Source: Lachnospiraceae bacterium (lineage in GTDB: Bacteria > Bacillota > Clostridia > Lachnospirales > Lachnospiraceae). Taken from it: DNA of 64,000 nt. The stretch covers positions 1 through 64,000 of the forward strand of contig RYVZ01000007.1 in assembly GCA_003979345.1 (NCBI GenBank), given 5' to 3'. Of the stretch, positions 50,445 to 57,920 are shown piece by piece. Position numbers and translations under genes: made by a program. Every line of letters begins with the position of its first letter. The stretch's first letter is position 1. The notes beneath the pieces were generated by a model that ran no database searches, was not told the DNA's origin, and was given only the letters and a program-made list of their open reading frames with translations.

Positions 50445-52679
50445 ATGAAACTATTATATAAATTAGCAGAACCCCAAATGCAGGCGTTGTCCTTAAGAGA
50501 CGGTGAATCCGTCTGGTACTGCGTTCCGGTGGATCTCGCTTTTGACCCAAAAGCGCACAGTCCGGAGGAACGCTATACGGACACAACATGGATCGTGGTC
50601 ACAGAGGAACGTCTGATGATCTTAAACGGAGAGGAAAAGACGTCCGAACATCAGCTTTCGGATTGCGAAAAAATCAAATGCGAGCATCAGGTGGGCTGCG
50701 GCATTGTGACCGTATTTCCGAAAGAAGGCGCGCCGGAATGCGTCGCCCGCTTTTCCATGCGCCATATCATACGGGCCGCCTATGCGGTCAGGGGAGCGCA
50801 GACTTTGGTACAGGCATTGCAGGAAAAAAGAAGTATAAAGTCGGTCAGCCGCGTGGAAAGCCGGGAATATGAAAAGTATTGCGAGAAATGCGGACGCGCG
50901 CTGCCCGGAACGAGCAAGTGCATGCACTGCGACGGTAAATCCGAAGTCTTAAAAAAGTTTATGGCGCTGTGCGGGGATTTTGCGGGCAGACTGGCGGCTA
51001 TCTCCCTGTTACTTGTTCTGCTGGCGGCCATCAATATATTGAATCCTATGGTGCAGCGGTATTTTATTGATCATGCGCTGACGGACGGGCGGGGAACCGC
51101 GAAGGATCTGTGGATGTTCATCGGTCTGGCTTTTCCGCTGACTGTCGGGGGGATGGCGTGCTGGATCGGCCGCTACTGGCTCTGCGTTAAGCTGGGAGCG
51201 TCCTTAAGCATGAGCCTGAGGGCGAAGCTTTACTATAAGATTCAGGCGCTTTCGCTGTCCTTTATCAACAACCGCAAGCCCGGCGAGCTGATGAACCGGG
51301 TATCCCGCGACACGAAGCAGATCCGTATCTTTATGGAAGAAGTGTTCGGGGATATGTTTTCCATGCTGGTTACAATGATCGTTGCCCTGATCATGATGCT
51401 GATCATCAGCTTTAAGATGACGCTGCTTTCTGTTGTATTTGTCGTGGCGGTCATGGTCATCATCCGGATGTTCTGGCATCACATTCATACGATTTTTCAC
51501 AAGCAATGGCTGCGGGCGGATGACTTAAGCAGCAATTTGCAGGACATCCTCTCCGGTATGCGCATTGTCAAATCATTCGGAAAAGAAGAACGGGAGAGCG
51601 CGCGGTTTACGGAGAAGACCAAAGCGTTTGCCGCCATACAGAAAAAGAATGAAACCTTTTGGGCGGTCTTTTTTCCGATCATGACGTTCCTTTTGGGCGT
51701 GGGAACCTATATTGCCATCTACTTCGGAGGCATTCAGGTTCTCGACGGCCGCATGAGTGTAGGGGAACTGGTGCAGTTCGTGACATACAGCGGCTGCCTG
51801 TTCGGACCGTTAAGCTGGATGACGCATCTGCCCAGAGAGATCATGCAAATGCTGACCAGCTTAAACCGCATCTATGATGTATTGGATGAAGAGCCGATGC
51901 TGATGGATCATGCGGAAAGCAAGGCATTTCCGATCGAGGGCGCGTTTACGTTCGAGGACGTGTCTTTTGGTTATCAGACTTATGAACCGGTATTGGAACA
52001 TATTTCTTTTGAGGTAAAGCCGGGAGAAATGATCGGGCTGGTGGGCGCGTCGGGAACCGGAAAGTCCACGCTGATCAATCTGATCATGAGGCTTTACGAT
52101 GTGGATCAGGGCAGGATCACACTGGATGGGCATGATCTGCGTGATGTGCAGATGGAAAGTCTGCATTCCCAGATCGGGGTAGTGCTGCAGGAGACGTTTC
52201 TGTTTTCCGGTACGATCCTTGCCAATATCCGCTTTGCCAAGCAGGACGCCACGCTGGAGGAAGTCATTATGGCGGCGAGGGCGGCGAACGCCCATGATTT
52301 TATCTGTAAGACGCCGGACGGATACAATACCTATGTCGGCGAGCACGGCTACAATTTGTCGGGCGGGGAGAGACAGCGGATCGCGATCGCAAGGGCGATC
52401 TTAAATAATCCGCGCATTCTGATCTTGGATGAGGCGACCTCCGCACTGGATACCGAGAGCGAGTTCCTGATCCAACAGGCGTTAAACCGTCTGGTAAAAG
52501 GAAGAACCACGTTTGCGATTGCCCATCGCCTTTCGACACTGCGGGATGCGGACCGCCTGGTAGTCATCGACAAGCATGGAATCGCCGAGATCGGTACGCA
52601 CAATGAGTTGCTGGAAAAGCAGGGCATTTATTACGGTCTGGTGAACGCGCAGCTTCGGATGAGCAGCGGGGAGAAATAA
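50445..52679 (+). CDS. Second ABC exporter half-transporter with zinc ribbon
   Basis: 744 residues with the same layout as the exporter upstream of DUF1854. The N-terminal PH-like domain (TTWIVVTEERLMILNGEEK) is followed by a zinc ribbon KYCEKCGRALPGTSKCMHCD (near 145-165), a membrane domain (about 175-455) and an ATPase domain with GASGTGKST (near 532), LSGGERQR, LILDEATSALD and IAHRLS. The two half-transporters differ in sequence but not design, favouring a heterodimer. Start ATG follows CGGAGG. Confidence 0.92.
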   Translation: MKLLYKLAEPQMQALSLRDGESVWYCVPVDLAFDPKAHSPEERYTDTTWIVVTEERLMILNGEEKTSEHQLSDCEKIKCEHQVGCGIVTVFPKEGAPECVARFSMRHIIRAAYAVRGAQTLVQALQEKRSIKSVSRVESREYEKYCEKCGRALPGTSKCMHCDGKSEVLKKFMALCGDFAGRLAAISLLLVLLAAINILNPMVQRYFIDHALTDGRGTAKDLWMFIGLAFPLTVGGMACWIGRYWLCVKLGASLSMSLRAKLYYKIQALSLSFINNRKPGELMNRVSRDTKQIRIFMEEVFGDMFSMLVTMIVALIMMLIISFKMTLLSVVFVVAVMVIIRMFWHHIHTIFHKQWLRADDLSSNLQDILSGMRIVKSFGKEERESARFTEKTKAFAAIQKKNETFWAVFFPIMTFLLGVGTYIAIYFGGIQVLDGRMSVGELVQFVTYSGCLFGPLSWMTHLPREIMQMLTSLNRIYDVLDEEPMLMDHAESKAFPIEGAFTFEDVSFGYQTYEPVLEHISFEVKPGEMIGLVGASGTGKSTLINLIMRLYDVDQGRITLDGHDLRDVQMESLHSQIGVVLQETFLFSGTILANIRFAKQDATLEEVIMAARAANAHDFICKTPDGYNTYVGEHGYNLSGGERQRIAIARAILNNPRILILDEATSALDTESEFLIQQALNRLVKGRTTFAIAHRLSTLRDADRLVVIDKHGIAEIGTHNELLEKQGIYYGLVNAQLRMSSGEK

Positions 52680-52755
52680 AAAAACGGATCATGGGACAAC
52701 ATGACCGGCGGATGCAAAAACGGTCAGAGGAATTGAAACGATAGGGGGAGTCAAT

Positions 52756-54285
52756 GTGGATATGAAGTTTTCAGAATGGAATTATGCAAGACCTGACTAC
52801 CCCAAAGTCAGAAAAAACCTAAACGATTGTAAAACAAAAATGTTGAACGCCGTATCCTATCCGATGTTTCGTGATGCATGGCTGGATAGCAAAAAGGAGA
52901 TCGACCGGATGTTGTATCAGGAGGAGATCATCTACATACGCCATCTTTGCGGAATCGATTACGAACAAGGTTTGGAGGAAATCGAGATCCAGAACAGGGA
53001 GGAGCCGTCGGTGTATGCGTTGCGTGATGAGTGTAACGGCATGGCGGCGGCGTCAGGATACCGCAAGGAACTGGAACGGGAATTCGGGAAACAGATTTTT
53101 GTACAGACCGACCGGCATAAGATGTTGCAAAATCCTGAAAGCATGAGACTGCAGTCAGAAGAAGTTGCATTAAAGATGCAGTACAGGGGGCAGATGGCAA
53201 ATCAACAGCGTGATGAGGAAACGCTGTATCAGATATTCCGAAAACTGATAGAGACCCGCTGTGAACTTGCAGACAGCCTTGGCTATGACAGCTATATTCA
53301 GCTTGGATATGATATTCAGGGAAGGTATGATTATGGAATTAGTGAGATCACAGACTTCCGCCGACGCATTCGGACATGCATCACGCCGGTGGTGGCGGAG
53401 ATCAAAGAGAGGGGAATGGATTTTGTTATTCCGGCAGCGATCGCAGAGCGTTCTGAAGAACTGATCAAAGCAGTCACCGTGATGTTTCGAGATCTTTCTT
53501 ATGATGCGGGAAGCTATATCGAGGAGATAACGAAGAAGGAACTGTATGATCTGAAAACAAGGACGAACAAGCGCAGCAATCTGTTCACATGCTGTATGCT
53601 GCCTTGTGAGAAGCTTCCGTTTATGATCGGAAATTATACGGGCGGTGGAATGGAAACGGGGTATATCGTTCATGAATTTGGTCACGGGTTTGCTTTTTAC
53701 ACTGCGGCGAGAAAGCAGCCGCTATATGAGCTGCATCGTTCTTCTCCCGCTGTGAATGAGATCCATTCCAAGACAATGGAACATTTCATGTTTCCCTATT
53801 TGGAAATGTTTGTAGGACAGCATCAAAAAGAGTATATACGAAATCATTTGATGCAGCAGCTTGAAAATTTGCCGTATCGGTGTGCAATCGATGAATTTGA
53901 GCATCTGATGTACGACACGAAGCTGTCAAGGGTCCGGCTTTGTGAGCTGTGGGCTGATATTTCAAACAAATACATTCCGTGGAACAGGATTTCTACGGAG
54001 GATATTCATTCGGGAAAATGCTGGCCGCGTCAGACGCATATTGTGGAAAGCCCGTTTTATTATATCCAATATGACATTGCGCAGATCAGCACTTATGAGC
54101 TTTATCTTCGGATGAAAAACAATTCCGGGCAGGCATGGTCGGACTATCAGAACCTGTGCAGCATGGGTGGGAGCAGATCCTATCCGGAGCTGCTGAAAAT
54201 TGCCCGTTTGTCCGATCCGTTTAGCCCAAATACGATAGAGGAAATCTGCCATCCCGTGATCGGGGAACTGTATGGTCTTTTATGA
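52756..54285 (+). CDS. M3 family oligopeptidase (PepF-like)
   Basis: 509 residues, a little shorter than PepF (about 560-600). The zinc site is complete: HEFGHGF with H306, E307, H310 and the third ligand E335 (VNEIHSKTMEHF). The C-terminal region has SPFYYIQYDIAQISTY, typical of the M3B oligoendopeptidases. It should cut short peptides in the cytoplasm; no signal peptide. The GTG at 52756 is favoured because GGGGGAG lies 5 bases upstream; ATG 52762 is in frame. Its end overlaps the convergent thiT gene by 6 bases. Confidence 0.92.
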   Translation: MDMKFSEWNYARPDYPKVRKNLNDCKTKMLNAVSYPMFRDAWLDSKKEIDRMLYQEEIIYIRHLCGIDYEQGLEEIEIQNREEPSVYALRDECNGMAAASGYRKELEREFGKQIFVQTDRHKMLQNPESMRLQSEEVALKMQYRGQMANQQRDEETLYQIFRKLIETRCELADSLGYDSYIQLGYDIQGRYDYGISEITDFRRRIRTCITPVVAEIKERGMDFVIPAAIAERSEELIKAVTVMFRDLSYDAGSYIEEITKKELYDLKTRTNKRSNLFTCCMLPCEKLPFMIGNYTGGGMETGYIVHEFGHGFAFYTAARKQPLYELHRSSPAVNEIHSKTMEHFMFPYLEMFVGQHQKEYIRNHLMQQLENLPYRCAIDEFEHLMYDTKLSRVRLCELWADISNKYIPWNRISTEDIHSGKCWPRQTHIVESPFYYIQYDIAQISTYELYLRMKNNSGQAWSDYQNLCSMGGSRSYPELLKIARLSDPFSPNTIEEICHPVIGELYGLL

Positions 54286-54972
54286 CTGGTCTTTTGCAAG
54301 GGTGCGCACACGCGTCATGGCTTTTGATACTGCGGGAATCGCGAGCAGGATCAGTGTGACGGCGGCTTCAGGAGCGATGTAAGTCGCATTGTAGCCGAGT
54401 GAATACAGGACAATGCCGATTTGCGACTGGTCAGAGGCGTAAGCGCTGAAGAACAGAACGCCCGAAAGAAAGGCAAATGCGTAGCGAGCAAACACACCGA
54501 CAAGATAGCCGATGATCAGACCGTGTTTCCGGTTGCAGAAAAAGCCGGATAATCCGAGCGCGCCGAACGCGAGCGGATAATCGACGAGAAGCTGCAGCGG
54601 TGTGTAGAAAACCGGATCGAACACAAATTGCAGCAGACCATAAGCAAATCCGGTCATCAGACCGGCAGCCGCGCCGTACCAGTAGCCGATCAGGACAATA
54701 AACAGCATACTGAACAATGTGACAGAGCCGCCGAACGGGAGCCTTGCGAACTTTATTTCCGAGGTGACGATAGCGAGTGCCATGGCGACGCCGGAAAAGA
54801 CGAGCTGCTTTGTTGCGATACGGATGCTTCGCTCTTTTTTCTGACGTATGAATATAGCGGCGGCGACGAACAGAACAATCAGAGCCGCGAGCGTGACAAT
54901 GCCCGCACCGGTCAGTGCAAATACCGGCTCATCGTAACTGTTAACAGTTGGTGTGAAAAAAAAGTCTGACAT
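54280..54972 (-). CDS. thiT: Thiamine ECF transporter S component ThiT
   Basis: About 230 residues with seven hydrophobic segments. The family region starts at TKQLVFSGVAMALAIVTSEI and contains PFGGSVTLFSMLFIVLIGYW and LLQFVFDPVFYTPLQLLVDY, the thiamine-binding surface of ThiT; a further N-terminal helix (ALTGAGIVTLAALIVLFVA) precedes the usual six. It binds thiamine and joins an ECF module (EcfAA'T) encoded elsewhere. AAGGAGG supports ATG 54972; an upstream ATG at 55032 extends the frame into the leader and is not credible. A TPP riboswitch controls it. Confidence 0.94.
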   Translation of the reverse strand: MSDFFFTPTVNSYDEPVFALTGAGIVTLAALIVLFVAAAIFIRQKKERSIRIATKQLVFSGVAMALAIVTSEIKFARLPFGGSVTLFSMLFIVLIGYWYGAAAGLMTGFAYGLLQFVFDPVFYTPLQLLVDYPLAFGALGLSGFFCNRKHGLIIGYLVGVFARYAFAFLSGVLFFSAYASDQSQIGIVLYSLGYNATYIAPEAAVTLILLAIPAVSKAMTRVRTLAKDQS

Positions 54973-55049
54973 AAAAAAATCCTCCTTGTCTGTGGGCAAA
55001 GAGGGGCTTGTGTGGTAAGATAACAGAAACAAGTACGGTTCTGTTCTTC

Positions 55050-55158
55050 TTAGCCGCTTCCCTACGTCGGTATTAACCGAATCAGGTGATGAGGGTTAGA
55101 GCAGGAATTTGTATTGCGGTTCCGTGCCCAATCTCAGCGAAAGCTCCCCTAGCGTGTC
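55050..55158 (-). promoter_or_regulatory. TPP riboswitch (THI element)
   Basis: On the minus strand the leader contains GGGGAGC, GCTGAGAT, AACCCTCATCACCTGAT and TAATACCGACGTAGGGAAG in the right order: the conserved core of thiamine pyrophosphate riboswitches. CGCT and AGCG close the P1 stem. A following hairpin (AACAGAA/TTCTGTT at about 55021-55045) probably carries the expression switch upstream of thiT. Confidence 0.95.
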
Positions 55159-55282
55159 ATATGTGATGGGTTGTGCGACTGCGGACCGTATGCGGAGCCG
55201 TAAGCTGCATGCGATCCGAATCCTCAGTAAGCATACTTTGATTTGCGCGGATTGTCAACTGTTTTTTTATGGGAGGTTGTTT

Positions 55283-56560
55283 ATGAAAATAGAAATAAAG
55301 CCTGACGGAGTCTGGTATCATGGTTCCAATGTGTTTTTTACGGAGCTGAAAGCAGGCAGTACCATTACACAGTGGAGAGAACTTGCGGAAGCATTTTCGC
55401 ATAAACCGGGCGCTTTGGGATATGACGATGACGGGTTGATCAGCCACAACGGAACCGAAAAGGGGTATTTATATATCATTGACGAATGGATCGATATTCA
55501 GAAGGATATTTATCAACATCCGGGGACGACCATGGATCAAAGTGCCGAATTTATAACAAAGCGCCCGTTAAAGGTGAAAATGATCCGTGAATGCGAAGCT
55601 GCAGGAGCTCACAAGGCATCACAGCTCTTATTTGACCTTGACGGAACCTTGACCGATCCGAAAGAAGGAATCTGCAAATCGGTGCAATATGCGCTGCATG
55701 CACTTGGCATTGAGGAGCCCGACCTTGATAAACTGGAGCCGTTTATCGGTCCGCCGCTTGCGGACAGCTTTATGGAGTTTTACGGATTGAGCAAAGAGCG
55801 CACCAAACAGGCGATCGTAAAATACCGTGAGCGTTTTTCTGTCAGGGGATGGGCGGAAAATAAGGTCTATGAGGGGATTCCGGACATGCTGAAAAGCCTG
55901 AAGGAAGCGGGGTATATACTGGCGGTCGCCTCAAGCAAGCCGACGGTGTTTGTGGAGCGCATTCTGACGCATTTCGGACTGAGGGATGTCTTTTCGGTCG
56001 TGGCCGGCAGCGAATTAGACGGCAGGCGGACCGGCAAGGAGGAAGTGATCGAAGAGACGCTCAGGCAGTTGTCCGGGCAGAAGGATGCCGGAAAGCATGT
56101 GGAGGAGGTATCGGAGCAGAGCGATGCCGAAACGCGGCAGGACGCTGCGAAGCGGAAATGTGATGCAGGGGAGAACCGCCGGGATACAGAGGGAAACAGC
56201 ACAGAGCCGGGCGGCGGATCGTGCCGCCGCGGAGAGGTTATCATGATCGGAGACCGCAAATTTGACATAGAGGGCGCGCATGCGCACGGAATGCGCTGTG
56301 TCGGCGTGGCTTACGGATATGCGCAGTCAGATGAATTGGAACAGGCGGGTGCAGATTTCATTGTGGACTCCCCCGCAGAATTGCTGCAACTCCTGCTCAG
56401 ATTAAGGACAGCAGAGGAAAGCGGAGATATGGCTGTATGCAGGAGAGAAGGTTGGGCGCTGAAAAGAGCGGGGGGAAATGTCGGCGCAGAGAAAACGGCA
56501 GGAGAAGGCTGTGCGCCGGAAAAAGACAGCGGGGATGAGAGGCGGTACATACATGAATGA
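55283..56560 (+). CDS. ADP-ribosyltransferase-like N-terminus fused to HAD phosphatase
   Basis: About 425 residues. Residues 1-105 contain WYHGSNVFFTELKAGSTITQ and LAEAFSHKPGALGYDDDG, resembling DUF3990/ART-type folds, though I cannot confirm catalytic residues. From about 113 it is a phosphoglycolate-phosphatase-like HAD: LFDLDGTLTD (D118, D120), a cap domain, LAVASSKPT, and VIMIGDRKFDIEGA. Between the Lys-containing segment and the last motif lies a low-complexity insertion (about 255-315, polar, many charged residues), and the C-terminal 40 residues are also disordered. GGGAGG precedes ATG 55283; the frame upstream to 55109 is not used. It overlaps the next gene by 8 bases. Only the HAD part is certain. 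Confidence 0.75.
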   Translation: MKIEIKPDGVWYHGSNVFFTELKAGSTITQWRELAEAFSHKPGALGYDDDGLISHNGTEKGYLYIIDEWIDIQKDIYQHPGTTMDQSAEFITKRPLKVKMIRECEAAGAHKASQLLFDLDGTLTDPKEGICKSVQYALHALGIEEPDLDKLEPFIGPPLADSFMEFYGLSKERTKQAIVKYRERFSVRGWAENKVYEGIPDMLKSLKEAGYILAVASSKPTVFVERILTHFGLRDVFSVVAGSELDGRRTGKEEVIEETLRQLSGQKDAGKHVEEVSEQSDAETRQDAAKRKCDAGENRRDTEGNSTEPGGGSCRRGEVIMIGDRKFDIEGAHAHGMRCVGVAYGYAQSDELEQAGADFIVDSPAELLQLLLRLRTAEESGDMAVCRREGWALKRAGGNVGAEKTAGEGCAPEKDSGDERRYIHE

Positions 56561-57416
56561 GGGAAGAAAGACCACGCTTGAAATGGCTGCTGACGTCTGC
56601 CTGCCGGTCGCGCTTTACTATGTCGTCAGCAACATTGCGCTGTATCTGCTCAATCTTGCAGTACAATTTATCGCAGAGCGGTTCTTTGCGGGCGGTCTGA
56701 CATGGGTGCTCGACAATGCATCCGCGATTCAGGTCGCTGATAATGCGGTTGCCATGTGCATTGGCTTTTATGTCGTGCGCAGGCAGTTTCTTGCGGAGAC
56801 GGCTGCAGGCGGAGAGCCGGTACTGGTCGCGCCGCGCAGGGTCGCGGCAGGCTGGCTGCGTGAAGGTATGAAACAACGAAAGAACGACTGGCACAGATTC
56901 ATCCTGCCTCTGATCTCCGGCGCCGGGGCGGCGCTTGCGCTGAACTTTGCGGCAGGGCTTCTTGATGCGGCGTCGCATGATGCGGTGTATGATCAGGTGG
57001 CGGGTACACAGTATGCAGTTCCGGTCTGGCTTGGACTTATCGCATATGGAATCGTGTCACCGATCGTCGAAGAGGGTATTTTCCGTGGCATTTTGTACCG
57101 GAAATGCAGGCGCTGTCTCGGGAGCGCGTTTCCTGCCGCGCTGATCTCGGCGTTGTTGTTCGGATTTCTGCACGGAAATGTCGTGCAGGGCGTGTACGGC
57201 TTTTTGATGGGGCTCATGCTGGCGTGGCTTTATGAGCGCTATGACAGCTTTCTTGTGCCGGTTCTCGTTCATACAGCCTCTAACGTCAGTGTATTTCTTT
57301 TAAGTCTGGCAGGGGTGTTTGCCAGTACCAAATCGGCGGTGACCGGCTGTTGTATTTGTGCGTTCCTGTCAATATTCAGTATGATGTTCATAATAAAATC
57401 GAAGATTACAAAATAA
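56553..57416 (+). CDS. CPBP family intramembrane metalloprotease
   Basis: About 287 residues with about eight hydrophobic segments. The CPBP/Abi signature is complete: EEGIFRG (E173/E174 and R), FGFLHG, and HTASNV. Relatives include Rce1-type CAAX proteases and bacteriocin self-immunity proteins. The start ATG 56553 lies within the end of the HAD fusion gene (ATGAATGA overlap), so it is translationally coupled with it. No bacteriocin gene is seen nearby. Function could be peptide or prenylated-protein processing, or immunity. Confidence 0.9.
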   Translation: MNEGRKTTLEMAADVCLPVALYYVVSNIALYLLNLAVQFIAERFFAGGLTWVLDNASAIQVADNAVAMCIGFYVVRRQFLAETAAGGEPVLVAPRRVAAGWLREGMKQRKNDWHRFILPLISGAGAALALNFAAGLLDAASHDAVYDQVAGTQYAVPVWLGLIAYGIVSPIVEEGIFRGILYRKCRRCLGSAFPAALISALLFGFLHGNVVQGVYGFLMGLMLAWLYERYDSFLVPVLVHTASNVSVFLLSLAGVFASTKSAVTGCCICAFLSIFSMMFIIKSKITK

Positions 57417-57435
57417 AATCAGAGATTTTATTTTG
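57409..57435 (+). terminator. AT-rich inverted repeat over the CPBP stop codon
   Basis: CAAAATAAAATC and GATTTTATTTTG are perfect 12-base arms with a 3-base loop. It covers the TAA at 57414-57416. Low GC makes it a weak terminator candidate. Confidence 0.45.
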
Positions 57436-57652
57436 GGAGAGTATAAAACCCATATCCGCCAACAAAAAGAGATTGTAAAAAGAAAAATATTTTGGCAGTA
57501 AATTGTGTGTGGCGAATTGGAACACGGAACGATGAAAAAATAAAGAAATGCAGGAAGGATATAAGAGAAAATAAAGGGAGAACACAGGAAAAATGCAGGA
57601 AAAATAAAGGAAATTCGCAGTAAAATTCAGGAAAAGAGAAAGAATCCTACAG
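57436..57652 (+). other. Purine-rich non-coding stretch
   Basis: A-rich and AGGAAA-rich DNA with near-repeats (CAGGAAAAATGCAGGAAAAA around 57590-57606). No frame with a ribosome site is visible. Together with the terminator and promoter that follow it accounts for the 500-base gap before gltB. Confidence 0.5.
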
Positions 57653-57694
57653 AGAAGCGGCTTCGAATACAGAATCGGAGGCGTTTCTTTTTTT
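57653..57694 (+). terminator. Rho-independent terminator
   Basis: AGAAGCGGCTTCGA at 57653-57666 pairs with TCGGAGGCGTTTCT at 57675-57688 (one mismatch, two wobbles), followed by a T-run to 57694. Confidence 0.8.
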
Positions 57695-57777
57695 GATACA
57701 ATTTTCTAAATAATCAGATAATAGATTTGCATAATCTCATATTGACAAATAGTCAGACAATTTGGTAAAAATTGATG

Positions 57778-57845
57778 TTTACAAGATGCGGACATGGGTG
57801 TATACTGAAAGTCGAAAAAAGTACTATTGTATAATTGTATACAAT
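57778..57845 (+). promoter_or_regulatory. gltBD promoter and downstream palindrome
   Basis: TTTACA at 57778-57783, 17-base spacer, TATACT at 57801-57806. A perfect 12-base palindrome, ATTGTATACAAT, lies at 57834-57845 in the expected 5' untranslated region. Such TTGTATACAA sites are typical of GntR-type dimers; which protein binds is unknown. A further imperfect repeat with TTGACAAATAGTCAGACAA is upstream near 57742. Confidence 0.75.
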
Positions 57846-57920
57846 ATAAAAAGAAAATTATCCTGTATCCGTACGATTGTGAAAGAATCAGGAAAAAGGA
57901 ACAGGTAAAGGAGACAGCCT

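Noticed and set aside
54973..55032. Twenty-codon N-terminal extension of ThiT
   Set aside because: It reads through the leader; AAGGAGG fits ATG 54972.
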